Assembly: GCA_038206765.1 (NCBI GenBank)
Contig: JBBRAM010000017.1
Coordinates: 13,565 to 77,564 of the forward strand
Reading direction: 5' to 3'
DNA: 64,000 bases
Origin: UKL13-2 sp038206765
Lineage (GTDB): Bacteria > Pseudomonadota > Gammaproteobacteria > Burkholderiales > Usitatibacteraceae
Shown here piece by piece: positions 1 to 9,649 of the stretch (within the stretch, counting starts at the first letter, position 1; each line of letters opens with the position of its first letter). The position numbers and the translations under genes were made by a program. The notes below the pieces were generated by a model. It was not told the origin of the DNA. It saw nothing but the letters and a program-made list of their open reading frames with translations, and ran no database searches.

Positions 1-810
1 TTCCTCATCAAATTTTCCGGCTACCAATAAAACCGCATTATCTGGCTGGTAATACTGGCGGTAAAACGCTTGCAGGTTTTCGATTTTGACGTTTTCGATG
101 TCGCTGCGGTTACCAATTGGCGAATTCTGATAGTTATGCCAATCGAAAGCCACGCTCAACATTCGTTTGTTCAGCACCTGACCGGGATTATTTTCACCGA
201 TTTCATATTCATTCCGCACCACGCTCATTTCAGAATCGAGATCTTTACGGGCAATATTGGAATGAATCATTCGATCCGCTTCCAATTCAATCGCCCATTT
301 TAAGTTTTCGTCACTCGCCGGAAATGATTCATAGTAGTTTGTGCGGTCAAAATTGGTTGTGCCTTGAAAGCCGGCTCCGCGCTGATTGAATTGCTTGGGA
401 ATATCAGCATTAGTCGGCGTGCCTTTAAACAGCAAATGTTCAAGCAAATGCGCCATGCCGGTCTCGCCATAGTTTTCGTGCCGCGAACCCACCAGGTAGG
501 TCACGTTAACCACCGCCGTTGGCTTGGATGTATCCGGAAACAATACGACCTTCAAACCATTTGGCAAACGATATTCGGTGATGCCCTCAACCGAAACAAT
601 GCGCTCGGCTACGATGGGTAGCACTGCTGGCGCCGCTTTCGTTGAGACGGCTGGCTTGGTTGTGGGCTTTGTTGCGGGGTTCGCTGTGGGTTTCGTCGCG
701 AGAGCTGGGGGCGCTGCGAATACGTTGATTGATGAAACTGTTAGCACCAGTAGCATCGCCGCTGCATATATTTTGGGTTGCGGTAAAACGATGTTTTGAC
801 GATTTGTCAT
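1..810 (-). CDS. M16 family zinc metallopeptidase, partial (3' end outside window)
   Basis: This is the N-terminal 270 codons of an exported insulinase-type (M16) protease. The open frame runs off the left edge of the window. The start is the ATG at 808-810. A hydrophobic signal segment lies at about residues 13-36, followed by an Ala/Lys/Pro/Thr-rich linker to about residue 66. The inverted zinc motif HLLEH is at residues 121-125, inside the family block SRHENYGETGMAHLLEH. The protein is a close paralogue of the M16 gene immediately upstream (923-3931): long stretches such as WHNY..S.IGNRSDIENVKIENLQ are shared. M16 proteins of this type act in the periplasm, often as a catalytic subunit paired with a second M16 protein. 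The stretch that would carry the C-terminal half is not visible, so completeness cannot be judged. Confidence 0.9.
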   Translation of the reverse strand, partial: MTNRQNIVLPQPKIYAAAMLLVLTVSSINVFAAPPALATKPTANPATKPTTKPAVSTKAAPAVLPIVAERIVSVEGITEYRLPNGLKVVLFPDTSKPTAVVNVTYLVGSRHENYGETGMAHLLEHLLFKGTPTNADIPKQFNQRGAGFQGTTNFDRTNYYESFPASDENLKWAIELEADRMIHSNIARKDLDSEMSVVRNEYEIGENNPGQVLNKRMLSVAFDWHNYQNSPIGNRSDIENVKIENLQAFYRQYYQPDNAVLLVAGKFDEE

Positions 811-838
811 GAAATACATCCTTGGAATGGGGGCGTAT

Positions 839-874
839 AAAAAAGGCCACCAACGCTTCTTCGCGTCGGTGGCC
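839..874 (-). terminator. Rho-independent terminator between the two M16 genes
   Basis: A 12-bp stem (845-856 paired with 863-874, one G-T wobble) with a 6-nt loop is followed on the minus strand by six T residues (839-844). It lies 49 bases past the stop of the 923-3931 gene. It should separate that gene from the second M16 gene, which therefore needs read-through or its own promoter in the short gap. Confidence 0.8.
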
Positions 875-922
875 TTCAAACTTTAGCTTGTAGCAATAAT
901 AAAAGCCGAGCCGTTGTTGTCG

Positions 923-3900
923 TTACTGTTTAGCCGCTGGTGAAATCTTACCGACGCTTTTGTTCGCCTTTGCGAAATCACCTGCTTTGACCATGCTGAT
1001 CTTGTCAATATTGATGTACTTGCGGAAGGCAGCTGACACATCTTCGGGTTTAAGGGCGGAGACTTTGGCCTCAAACTGGGCGCTCCAAACAAAGGTGCGA
1101 TCCAAATCGAGATAGGTAGTCCAGCGCCCAGCTAGGCCTGAATCTTGCGCACGCGATTGCAGACGCTGCTGCAAGATGCCCGATTTTGCGGCAACCACTT
1201 CGGTCAGCAAGAAGCCATCTTTCAACGCTTTGGCTACTTCTTCTTTGAACGCCGCTTCTACTTTCGCCACGTTTTGCGGTGCGGCAATCGCGTATGCAAT
1301 CCAAGACGAGCCACGGTCTTTGGAGCCGACATTCAGTTGCGAGCCAGCACCATAGCTTAGGCCGTCCTTGACACGGATGCGCGCCATCAAACGCGAATCA
1401 AACCCGGCGCCACCACCCATGATGTAGTTGGCAACAAACAGCGCTGGATAGTCCGCATCATCGTCAAGCAAATTGACGTTAATCCGCGCCAAGAACATTG
1501 CATTCTCTTTATCGGGGGTTTCAAGATTGGCGTTGGCGACCGGAATCTCTTTGAACGCGTTGCTCAAACGGGTATAGGGCGCGCCAGCTTTCCACTCGCC
1601 AAAGGCTTCACGAATCGCCTGAGTCACGGCAGCTTCGTCAAAATCACCAACGACGGCGATCTCGCCTTTATTCGCACCGTAGAAATTCTTGTGGAACTCG
1701 CGCACCTGTGCGAGCGTAACTGCTTTGGTATCTTGCTCGGCTTCGTCCAGCGAATTCACATACCGGAAATCACCTTTTGGATAGGTATTGAATTGCTTCG
1801 CGAGTGCATTTGAGGCAACCGCTTGCGGATCACTCTTTTGCGATTCAATGCCAGTCAAAATTTGCTTGCGTAGCTGCTCAAACTCGGACTCGGGGAAATT
1901 GGCGTCACGCATCATGTGGGCCGCCAGCTTGATCGCGCCAACCAAGTTTGGCTTGGTTGTTTGCAAATCGGCCGACAGACCGGAAACGCTGCCTTCGATT
2001 TTGAGTTTTTCGGACGCGTCGGCAATTTGTTCGCGGCTTAATTTGTTCGTGCCACGCGACAACATTTGCCCCGTCATGCTGGCAACGGTGGCTTTACCGA
2101 AAAGCGATTTCTCGTCACCCGACTGCAAACGAACACTCATGTTGACCGTTTCGCCACGGTTGAGTTTCGAGAGCAGCGCGACTTTCAGCCCGCCGATATT
2201 GATGATTTTTGTCCGTTTTTCGACGTTTTCATTGGCAGGATTAAATGCCTCGGCGTTTGAAACCACCTGCTTTGCGACAAAGCCTTTCATCGCATCGGCG
2301 ACCGTCGGTGGTGCAGGAACTTCGGCGCGTTGTGGTGCATCCTCGGGGATAAAATAGCCTAAGACGCGGTTGTCGCGCTTGTAGTAACGCGCTGCGGCTT
2401 CTTGGATTTGCAACGCGGTCATGGCGACAGCGCGATCACGGCCCTGGAAAAACAAGCGCCAATCGCCGAGCGCGATGGTTTCGGATAATTCAACGCCGAT
2501 CGATTCATGGTTATTGAGGGTGCGTTCTGCGGCATTTGCAAAATTTTTCTTTGCGCGCTCGATCTCAACGGGGGTTGGCGGATTTTTGTAAAACTCCTCA
2601 ACCGCTTTAATCATCTCATCGCGTACAACCTCAACTGAGTCGCCTTTCTTAACAACGGCGCCAATCATGTGCAAACCACCGTCCGCACCGAACAACGGGA
2701 AGCCAAATATCTGTGCGGCCTTGCCGGTTTCAACCAGCGCTTTATGCAAACGACCCGTTGGTGAATCGGTCAGCACATAGTTCATAAAACCAATCGCATC
2801 CGAATCGGGATGCAAGCCGGATGGCACTTTGTAGCCCAAGGCGACGATTTGAATATCGCCCTTGCGACGAACAAAAAACTGGCGTTCGCCGTCTTGGGTT
2901 GGCTCGACGGTCCACAGCTTCGGTAGGACGCGAGTTGGCTTGGGAATCACGGCAAAATATTTGCCGACCCATTGCAATACCTTGGCTTCGTCAAATTTAC
3001 CTGCGACCAGTAGCACGGCATTGTCGGGCTGATAATACCGATGATAAAACCCTTGCAGGTTTTCGATTTTGACGTTTTCGATATCGGAGCGATTTCCGAT
3101 CGTCGAATTGCCGTAGTTATGCCAATCAAAAGCTATGCTCTGCATCCGCTTGAGCATCACGTTAAACGGCTGGTTTTCACCACTTTCGTACTCATTGCGG
3201 ACTACCGTCATTTCGGAATCAAGGTCTTTTTTGGCGACGAATGAATTCATCAACCGATCTGCTTCCATTTGCAGCGCCCACTCCAAGTTGGAGTCGTTGG
3301 CTTGGAACAGCTCAAAGTAGTTGGTGCGATCCAGCCAGGTCGAACCGTTAAAGCGCATGCCGCGCTTATTGAAATTCTTATCAATATCGGGATTTTTTGG
3401 TGTGCCTTTAAACAACAAATGTTCCAACAAATGCGCCATACCGGTTTCGCCATAATTTTCGTGGCGCGAACCGACCATAATCGTCATATTGACCGTCACG
3501 GTAGGTTTAGATTGATCTGGGAACAGCAGCACTTTTAAACCATTGGCGAGCTGGTATTCAGTAATGCCTTCGACTGTGCCAACCTTCGCAATCGCCGCGC
3601 CAGGCGCGGACTTTGCGGCAATTGCCGCTTTAGTGGGCTTCGCAGTTGATTGTGGAGCGGGCATCGCCGCCGATTGAGTTGCGGCCTTCGGGGGGGCAAC
3701 AACCGGCGCGGCTTGCGCGGCGCTCGCGCCCCATGCAAACATCGTCAAGCTGGCAGCAATAATCGAGAGTGTTTTCACCACCACGTTTGCGAAAATCGAT
3801 CCCGCAACCCGAACACGATCGTTGCGTTCGTTGAATTCGTTGAGTTCGCTGATGTGAGGCGTATGAATGAATTTGCTCTGCGAAGGGGCGGTCGCGTCTG

Positions 3901-3931
3901 CGGCTCTAGAGAAAAAAGCAGTATGAATCAT
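923..3931 (-). CDS. M16 family zinc metallopeptidase, full length
   Basis: This is an exported insulinase-type protease of 1002 residues with the usual two tandem M16 halves. The zinc motif HLLEH is at residues 167-171, in the first half; the second half (from about residue 570) lacks it, as expected for the inactive partner domain. A hydrophobic export segment ends near residue 75 (SAAQA), followed by an Ala/Pro/Lys-rich linker to about 115. The annotated ATG leaves an unusually long polar stretch of about 50 residues before the signal core. A later start (for example near the VVVKTLS segment, using GTG) would give a more normal signal peptide, so the true start is uncertain. The gene is followed by a terminator and a paralogous M16 gene. 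The likely role is periplasmic proteolysis; the substrate is unknown. Confidence 0.92.
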   Translation of the reverse strand: MIHTAFFSRAADATAPSQSKFIHTPHISELNEFNERNDRVRVAGSIFANVVVKTLSIIAASLTMFAWGASAAQAAPVVAPPKAATQSAAMPAPQSTAKPTKAAIAAKSAPGAAIAKVGTVEGITEYQLANGLKVLLFPDQSKPTVTVNMTIMVGSRHENYGETGMAHLLEHLLFKGTPKNPDIDKNFNKRGMRFNGSTWLDRTNYFELFQANDSNLEWALQMEADRLMNSFVAKKDLDSEMTVVRNEYESGENQPFNVMLKRMQSIAFDWHNYGNSTIGNRSDIENVKIENLQGFYHRYYQPDNAVLLVAGKFDEAKVLQWVGKYFAVIPKPTRVLPKLWTVEPTQDGERQFFVRRKGDIQIVALGYKVPSGLHPDSDAIGFMNYVLTDSPTGRLHKALVETGKAAQIFGFPLFGADGGLHMIGAVVKKGDSVEVVRDEMIKAVEEFYKNPPTPVEIERAKKNFANAAERTLNNHESIGVELSETIALGDWRLFFQGRDRAVAMTALQIQEAAARYYKRDNRVLGYFIPEDAPQRAEVPAPPTVADAMKGFVAKQVVSNAEAFNPANENVEKRTKIINIGGLKVALLSKLNRGETVNMSVRLQSGDEKSLFGKATVASMTGQMLSRGTNKLSREQIADASEKLKIEGSVSGLSADLQTTKPNLVGAIKLAAHMMRDANFPESEFEQLRKQILTGIESQKSDPQAVASNALAKQFNTYPKGDFRYVNSLDEAEQDTKAVTLAQVREFHKNFYGANKGEIAVVGDFDEAAVTQAIREAFGEWKAGAPYTRLSNAFKEIPVANANLETPDKENAMFLARINVNLLDDDADYPALFVANYIMGGGAGFDSRLMARIRVKDGLSYGAGSQLNVGSKDRGSSWIAYAIAAPQNVAKVEAAFKEEVAKALKDGFLLTEVVAAKSGILQQRLQSRAQDSGLAGRWTTYLDLDRTFVWSAQFEAKVSALKPEDVSAAFRKYINIDKISMVKAGDFAKANKSVGKISPAAKQ

Positions 3932-4475
3932 CGCGTTTATTCCTTATGGGAAGTTTTCGGTCGGTTAGCGGTTGAAAATGGCTGAATAGATATTTTTACC
4001 ATCCGCATTCTAACGCCGCTGGGCCGATAAAACCTTAACGATGCGATGAATTTGTAATTTGGCCTGATGAAACCAAGCAAAAGGCAGTTTCGACCGGTGC
4101 AGCCTGCTGTTCATCGCAGCCAGCAGCAGTCGTACTTGCGCGCACGGGCAACGCGCATCCATCCTTTCGCCATTATCGAGGTGGTAGGGTAAATTGCCGC
4201 TTCCATAGGAACGCCGAAATCGAAATAGCCGCCATCGTCGCGCAAGTTATGCTCGAGAAGGTTGGCTGAGAATATCGGGCTGAACACGTGGGGTTGAACG
4301 GCCCGCAATAGCCGAAACGCCGCGCCAGCAATAGGGACAGCCGGTAAGACACCGACTGAGACTCAGATACCAGCTGAGACCCAAGCTGGCCGCCGCGCTC
4401 GCGAGAGCCGCGTCGGGAAAAATAACGACACACGCTTCCGCCATCGGGGACGACGCCCCGATGCGCATCCACTTA
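3932..4475. other. Intergenic stretch with possible decayed coding sequence
   Basis: This is the region between the first codon of the M16 gene and the stop of clpB. On the minus strand two frames look partly protein-like: one from 4468 to 4247, beginning 7 bases after the clpB stop, and one from 4308 to 4111. They overlap near 4300 and could be one short gene of about 110 codons broken by a frameshift. I recognise no family in either frame. The first has a hydrophobic stretch rich in Ala, Leu and Ser. It could equally be non-coding. Confidence 0.3.
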
Positions 4476-7082
4476 TTACTTTGCGAAGGTAATTCTGCCG
4501 TCCTTCAAGCCAACATGCACCGTATCCTTTGCGGCAAATTTTCCCTCCAAAATATCTTTGGATAAGGGGTTCTCAATTTCCTGCTGAATGGTGCGTTTCA
4601 ATGGACGCGCACCATAAACCGGATCGAAGCCTGCCTTGGCGATCTCGGCCAATGCTTCGTCGCTTATTGAAAAGTTCATCTCGAGCGCATTCAGGCGTTG
4701 TTCGAGCCGCTTTAATTGAATCTTGGCGATGCCCGCAATATTGCGTTCATCGAGCGCATGGAAAACGATCACCTCATCAATACGGTTCACAAATTCAGGG
4801 CGGAAATAGGTTCTCACTTCAGCCATCACGGCAATTTTAATGACGCCATAATCACTGCCAGCCATCGACTGGATTTGCTGCGAGCCTAAGTTCGACGTCA
4901 TCACAATCACGGTATTTTTAAAGTCAACTGTACGCCCCTGGCCGTCTGTCATGCGGCCATCATCGAGCACTTGCAACAGCACATTAAAAACATCGGGGTG
5001 CGCCTTCTCGACTTCATCAAATAAAATCACGCTATAGGGTTTACGGCGCACCGCTTCGGTGAGCGATCCGCCCTCTTCGTAGCCGACGTAGCCTGGTGGA
5101 GCGCCGATAAGCCTCGCAACTGAGTGCTTCTCCATAAATTCGCTCATATCGATGCGGATGATATGGTCTTCGGAGTCAAATAAAAACGCGGCAAGTGCTT
5201 TGCATAGCTCGGTTTTACCGACCCCTGTTGGCCCTAAAAACAAGAATGAGCCATATGGTCGGTTAGGATCGCCCAAGCCGGCTCTTGAGCGGCGTATGGC
5301 GTCGGATACCAAGCGCACGGCTTCATCTTGCCCCACCACGCGTTTGTGCAATTGTGCTTCCATGTTGACGAGCTTTTCGCGCTCGCCCTGCATCATTTTA
5401 GAAACGGGGATGCCAGTCGCGCGCGAAACCACTTCCGCGATTTCTTCCGCCCCTACTTGAGTGCGCAGCAGCTTGAATTTCGGCGGCGCACCGCTTTTTT
5501 GCTGGGCAATTTCATTTGCTTTTTCATCGGTCTCAACTTTGTTGAGTTCCGCCTCTAACGCCGGCAATTTGCCATATTGCAGTTCTGCCAATTTATCGAA
5601 TTGCCCGCCGCGTTGCAGCTCCGCCATTTGCAAGCGGATTTTTTCGATCTCCTCGCGGATGTGCGCCGTACCCTGCACTTGCGCTTTTTCAGCTTTCCAA
5701 ATTTCTTCCAAATCGGAATATTCTTTTTCTAATCGCCGGATTTCGTCTTCGATCAAGCCCATCCGTTTTTTCGAGGCGGCGTCTTTCTCTTTTTTCACCG
5801 CTTCACGCTCGATCTTCAATTGAATCAAACGACGTTCGAGCTTATCCATCACTTCGGGCTTGGAATCGATTTCCATCTTAATGCGTGACGCCGCTTCGTC
5901 GATCAAGTCAATCGCTTTGTCGGGCAAAAATCGATCTGTGATGTAGCGGTTCGATAATTCTGCTGCCGCCACGATCGCGGGGTCGGTAATATCGACACCG
6001 TGGTGCACTTCGTATTTTTCTTGAAGCCCGCGCAGAATGGCGATAGTGGCTTCGACCGTCGGCTCACCGACCAAGACCTTCTGAAAGCGCCTCTCCAAGG
6101 CGGCGTCTTTTTCGACGTATTTACGGTATTCATCGAGCGTAGTCGCACCCACGCAGTGCAGCTCGCCGCGTGCCAAGGCAGGCTTCAACATATTGCCCGC
6201 ATCCATCGCCCCTTCGGCCTTGCCCGCACCCACCATGGTGTGCAGTTCATCGATGAAAACAATCGTTTGCCCCTCGTCGAGGCTGAGTTCTTTCAACACC
6301 GATTTCAAGCGCTCTTCAAATTCGCCCCGGTACTTGGCGCCTGCTAAAAGGGACGCCATATCGAGCGATAACACGCGCTTGCCCTTCAGCGACTCCGGCA
6401 CTTCGCCGTTTACAATGCGTTGCGCCAAGCCCTCGACAATGGCGGTCTTGCCGACACCCGGCTCGCCGATCAGCACGGGATTATTTTTGGTACGGCGTTG
6501 TAGTACCTGAATCGTGCGGCGGATTTCGTCATCGCGGCCAATCACGGGGTCTAGCTTGCCTTTGCGGGCCATTTCAGTGAGATCAACTGTATATTTTTTG
6601 AGAGATTCACGCTGGCCTTCGGATTCTGGTGTGCTCACACCTTCGTCACCGCGCACCGCCTTCACGGCCGCATCGAGTGCTTGCTTGGTCGCACCATATT
6701 CTTTAAACAAACGCCCTGTTTCGCTCTTGTCGTTGAGCAACGCTAGTAAAAATAATTCAGAGGCCACAAACTGGTCACCGCGCTTGGTAGCTTCTTTGTC
6801 GGTTAAATTCAGGAGATTCGATAGGTCGCGTGAAATCGTGATTTCGCCGCCGGTGCCTTCAATTTTGGCGAGTCGCGAAATGGCTTGTTCGAGCGCCGTC
6901 TTGAGGCGCGGTACCGCCACGCCGGCACGGGAGAGTAGCGACGATGTGCCGCCATCTTCTTGGTTTATCAGTGTGAGCAGTAAATGTTGCGGCTCAATAA
7001 AACCGTTGTCGTGCCCCAGCGATAGACTTTGCGCATCGGCGAGCGCCTGTTGGAACTTGGTCGTTAGCTTATCGATTCTCAT
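4476..7082 (-). CDS. clpB: ATP-dependent disaggregase ClpB
   Basis: This is a heat-shock disaggregase of the cytoplasm. It works with the DnaK system to pull polypeptides out of aggregates through a hexameric ring. At 868 residues it matches the family length. Domains in order: N-terminal Clp repeat domain (1-145), first AAA module with Walker A GEPGVGKT near 207-214, coiled-coil middle domain (about 410-530), second AAA module with Walker A GPTGVGKT near 610-617 and the sensor/C-terminal D2 small domain. The gene stands alone on the minus strand. A sigma-32 type promoter lies at 7197-7224, about 115 bases upstream of the ATG, which fits heat-shock control. Confidence 0.98.
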   Translation of the reverse strand: MRIDKLTTKFQQALADAQSLSLGHDNGFIEPQHLLLTLINQEDGGTSSLLSRAGVAVPRLKTALEQAISRLAKIEGTGGEITISRDLSNLLNLTDKEATKRGDQFVASELFLLALLNDKSETGRLFKEYGATKQALDAAVKAVRGDEGVSTPESEGQRESLKKYTVDLTEMARKGKLDPVIGRDDEIRRTIQVLQRRTKNNPVLIGEPGVGKTAIVEGLAQRIVNGEVPESLKGKRVLSLDMASLLAGAKYRGEFEERLKSVLKELSLDEGQTIVFIDELHTMVGAGKAEGAMDAGNMLKPALARGELHCVGATTLDEYRKYVEKDAALERRFQKVLVGEPTVEATIAILRGLQEKYEVHHGVDITDPAIVAAAELSNRYITDRFLPDKAIDLIDEAASRIKMEIDSKPEVMDKLERRLIQLKIEREAVKKEKDAASKKRMGLIEDEIRRLEKEYSDLEEIWKAEKAQVQGTAHIREEIEKIRLQMAELQRGGQFDKLAELQYGKLPALEAELNKVETDEKANEIAQQKSGAPPKFKLLRTQVGAEEIAEVVSRATGIPVSKMMQGEREKLVNMEAQLHKRVVGQDEAVRLVSDAIRRSRAGLGDPNRPYGSFLFLGPTGVGKTELCKALAAFLFDSEDHIIRIDMSEFMEKHSVARLIGAPPGYVGYEEGGSLTEAVRRKPYSVILFDEVEKAHPDVFNVLLQVLDDGRMTDGQGRTVDFKNTVIVMTSNLGSQQIQSMAGSDYGVIKIAVMAEVRTYFRPEFVNRIDEVIVFHALDERNIAGIAKIQLKRLEQRLNALEMNFSISDEALAEIAKAGFDPVYGARPLKRTIQQEIENPLSKDILEGKFAAKDTVHVGLKDGRITFAK

Positions 7083-7196
7083 TGGTGTATCCTTTTACTG
7101 ACAATTTTGTCGTTTGTTCATGTTCTGAAGACAGTTTTAAGGCCAGCTTTAGCTTCGCCATAAATTCGCTTTAAATTAGTCCGATTCTGGCAAAGT

Positions 7197-7224
7197 AGAT
7201 GTAGGCAAAACGGCATTTTTCAAG
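7197..7224 (-). promoter_or_regulatory. sigma-32 heat-shock promoter of clpB
   Basis: Reading the minus strand, the -35 element is CTTGAAA (7218-7224) and the -10 element is CTACATCT (7197-7204), separated by exactly 13 bases. The known sigma-32 consensus is CTTGAAA, 13-17 bases, CCCCATNT. The match is 7/7 and 6/8. The predicted transcript would start near 7190, giving a leader of about 105 bases. Confidence 0.75.
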
Positions 7225-7364
7225 CACGCTGCTCTGCCCAACCCATTCTTAGCGCTCTATTGCTAGAGCTCTATTCTTCGCACTGTATTGTTAACCGTAC
7301 TTTAGCCCTTCGCCAAAACTGAACCTTGTTTGAAAGCAAAGCGCCATCAAAATGTCTGACCTTT

Positions 7365-8228
7365 ATGTCTGATCCCTTCCACGATATCGAAGAAATCATT
7401 ACCAGTGACGTAACGCGTGCGCTTAATGAAGATGTGCGGACCGGCGATTTAACGGCATCGCTGATACCTTCTTCCTCGCGTGGCGTGGCCGGCGTGATCA
7501 CGCGCGAGGATGGTATTGTCTGCGGCACTGAATGGTTTGAACGTTGCTACACCGAGCTTGACCCCGACTGCGATATTTTTTGGCATGTAGCTGATGGCGA
7601 TACTATCAGCGCCGGTCAGCAGCTGTGCGAAATCAGCGGCAATGCAAGGGCACTTCTAACGGCAGAGCGATCGTCGCTGAACTTTTTGCAAACTCTCTCC
7701 GCAGTGGCAAGCAAAACCCAACGTTTTGTTAAAGCCGTTGAGGGCACTCGCGCCAAAATCCTCGATACTCGCAAAACTATCCCAGGGCTGCGTATGGCGC
7801 TCAAGTACGCGGTGCGCGCGGGCGGCGGGCATAATCATCGCATCGGCTTGTTTGACGGCATTTTGATCAAGGAAAATCACATCATGGCGGCCGGCGGCAT
7901 CAAGCCCGCGATCGTAGCCGCGCAACAGCTCGTGCAGCACAGCGCGCCTGCCAATACGATGATCGAGATTGAAGTTGAAAATTTGGTGCAGCTTGAGGAA
8001 GCACTTGGCTGCGGTGCCAAATTTATTTTGATCGACAATTTTTCGCCTGCGCAAATGCAAGCCGCGGTAAAAATTGCCGTCGGACGCGCGGAACTTGAAG
8101 CATCCGGCGGCGTCAATATCCATACCGTTCGCGCCATTGCGGAAACCGGTGTTGATCGCATTTCAGTCGGCGCCCTCACCAAGGACATCCAAGCGCTAGA
8201 CTTGTCATTGCGGTTTAAAATGCATTAA
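7365..8228 (+). CDS. nadC: Nicotinate-nucleotide pyrophosphorylase (carboxylating), quinolinate phosphoribosyltransferase
   Basis: This enzyme converts quinolinate and PRPP to nicotinate mononucleotide, CO2 and pyrophosphate, in de novo NAD synthesis. It is cytoplasmic and functions as a dimer. The frame is open from a TTG at 7326, but the ATG at 7365 (MSDPFHD) gives the usual length, 287 residues. Recognisable blocks are EDVRTGDLT near the N-terminus, the TRKTIPGLR block around residue 135, the GGGHNHRIGL block near 150, and the C-terminal SGGVN and ISVGALT barrel segments. A second ATG at 7352 lies in another frame inside a short direct repeat (ATGTCTGA twice, 13 bases apart). No other nad gene is in view. 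Confidence 0.95.
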   Translation: MSDPFHDIEEIITSDVTRALNEDVRTGDLTASLIPSSSRGVAGVITREDGIVCGTEWFERCYTELDPDCDIFWHVADGDTISAGQQLCEISGNARALLTAERSSLNFLQTLSAVASKTQRFVKAVEGTRAKILDTRKTIPGLRMALKYAVRAGGGHNHRIGLFDGILIKENHIMAAGGIKPAIVAAQQLVQHSAPANTMIEIEVENLVQLEEALGCGAKFILIDNFSPAQMQAAVKIAVGRAELEASGGVNIHTVRAIAETGVDRISVGALTKDIQALDLSLRFKMH

Positions 8229-8365
8229 CAACGTTTTGTGTATCGGAACTACCCTTCATAAAGTTTCCAGCGCGATTGCGGTCACACCCTGTTACTAAGC
8301 CCCATAACCACGCACCGCCGTTACACCTTTCCCACCGTTTCATCACAGACCAGAATATTCAAACT

Positions 8366-9256
8366 ATGTTTACCCAAACGACCAAAAACTTAACCCTACT
8401 TTTCTTTTGCCTTATTGCGGGCGGCTGCGCTACCCAGGGCGCACCCAAAGCTGATCCGTTTGAAGGCATGAACCGCGCCACCTATAAATTTAACGACGCT
8501 GTCGATGGTGCCGTGCTAAAGCCCGTCGCCAAGGGTTATCAAGCGGTCACGCCGCAGTTTGTGCGTTCGGGTATTTCCAACGCATTCACCAATATTGGCG
8601 ATGTTGGCACGGCCGTCAATAACTTGTTGCAAGGCAAGCCCGGTAACGCGGTATCAGATGCTGGACGCTTCCTGGTTAATTCAACGCTGGGCATACTCGG
8701 TCTGTTCGACGTTGCCACACCGATGGGGCTGGAAAAGCACGATGAGGATTTTGGCCAAACGCTCGGCAAATGGGGCGTTGAAAGCGGGCCTTATTTGGTA
8801 CTACCACTGATGGGTCCTTCCACTCTGCGCGATGTCGCTGGGAGACCGGTTGATGGCTACTTGGGTTATTTCCGCTATGTCGATCACATCCCCACACGCA
8901 ATACTACCTTCGGCGTGGAATTAATTGATTTGCGTGCGAATCTGCTGGGCGCGTCCGACACCATAGATGCCGCCGCGTTAGACAAATATCAGTTTTTGCG
9001 CGATGCATTTTTGCAACGCCGATTAAACATGGTGTACGACGGCAAAGTGCCGCAAGACAAGCGCGACAAATTAGAAGACGATCTCGATTCAACTGGCCCT
9101 ACTGACGCAAAGGCAAAGGAGCCCGTGAAGCCTGTTGAGAAGGTTGAGAAGCTCGAGAAAAGTGTTGAAAAGAGTGACAAAAGCGAAATGATTAAAGCGG
9201 GTGAAAAAGGTGTAAAAACCGACAAGCCTGCTGAAGCGCCAGCAGAAAAAAAATAA
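8366..9256 (+). CDS. mlaA: Outer-membrane lipid asymmetry lipoprotein MlaA (VacJ)
   Basis: MlaA sits in the outer membrane and removes misplaced phospholipids from the outer leaflet, passing them to MlaC for retrograde transport. The frame is open from 8276, but the ATG at 8366 starts a clean lipoprotein signal ending in the lipobox IAGGC. The VacJ core follows: DPFEGMNRATYKFND, then PVAKGYQAVTPQFVR, then the EDFGQTLGKWGV and GPYLVLPLMGPS blocks. The last 60 residues are a low-complexity Lys/Glu/Val tail with repeated VEK units, absent from typical MlaA and probably disordered. The mlaBCDEF genes are not next to it. The stop codon overlaps the start of the downstream small membrane protein. 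Confidence 0.94.
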   Translation: MFTQTTKNLTLLFFCLIAGGCATQGAPKADPFEGMNRATYKFNDAVDGAVLKPVAKGYQAVTPQFVRSGISNAFTNIGDVGTAVNNLLQGKPGNAVSDAGRFLVNSTLGILGLFDVATPMGLEKHDEDFGQTLGKWGVESGPYLVLPLMGPSTLRDVAGRPVDGYLGYFRYVDHIPTRNTTFGVELIDLRANLLGASDTIDAAALDKYQFLRDAFLQRRLNMVYDGKVPQDKRDKLEDDLDSTGPTDAKAKEPVKPVEKVEKLEKSVEKSDKSEMIKAGEKGVKTDKPAEAPAEKK

Positions 9257-9588
9257 TGGTCGCGGGTTCATTCGGGCTTACCGTCAGTCTTGCATTGGTA
9301 TTTCTGGCGTTCTGCGTCTTGATGGCGGGCGTGTTGGCGTTTTGCCTGCGGGAACGCCGCAAAATTGACGGCTTTGGCAACCCGTCCGCTAGTCATCAAC
9401 CGCAGAGTACTTTTGACCATTCTTCGTCCGTCGACATGCTCGGCGCCAATTTCAGCAACCTATCCCAGGCCAGTGCAGAAGATGAAGCCGCCGACAAACG
9501 AGTCGCCATCGTGCTTTTCGGCTCGATTATTGGCGGCGCGCTGCTCGCGCTGATCACCGGTTACCTAGTATTTTTCCGCAGTTGGTGA
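9256..9588 (+). CDS. Small two-helix membrane protein, coupled to mlaA
   Basis: This 110-residue protein has two predicted membrane segments (about residues 5-30 and 84-106) and a polar, acidic middle. I recognise no family. Its ATG shares a base with the mlaA stop (TAATG), so it is probably translated by coupling from the mlaA message. This suggests, without proving, a role linked to the envelope. The reading frame is well maintained and no competing ORF is better. Confidence 0.7.
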   Translation: MVAGSFGLTVSLALVFLAFCVLMAGVLAFCLRERRKIDGFGNPSASHQPQSTFDHSSSVDMLGANFSNLSQASAEDEAADKRVAIVLFGSIIGGALLALITGYLVFFRSW

Positions 9589-9649
9589 CGCCGGCTAATT
9601 GCTTGGAAAGCCGCGTCTAGCCTAGAGTTTGGCAGGTATTTCCGTTGCG

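Noticed and set aside
1788..2357. 189-codon plus-strand frame
   Set aside because: It is fully antisense to the M16 peptidase coding sequence and has no recognisable product.
6514..7101. 195-codon plus-strand frame
   Set aside because: Antisense to clpB with Ser/Arg-rich shadow composition.
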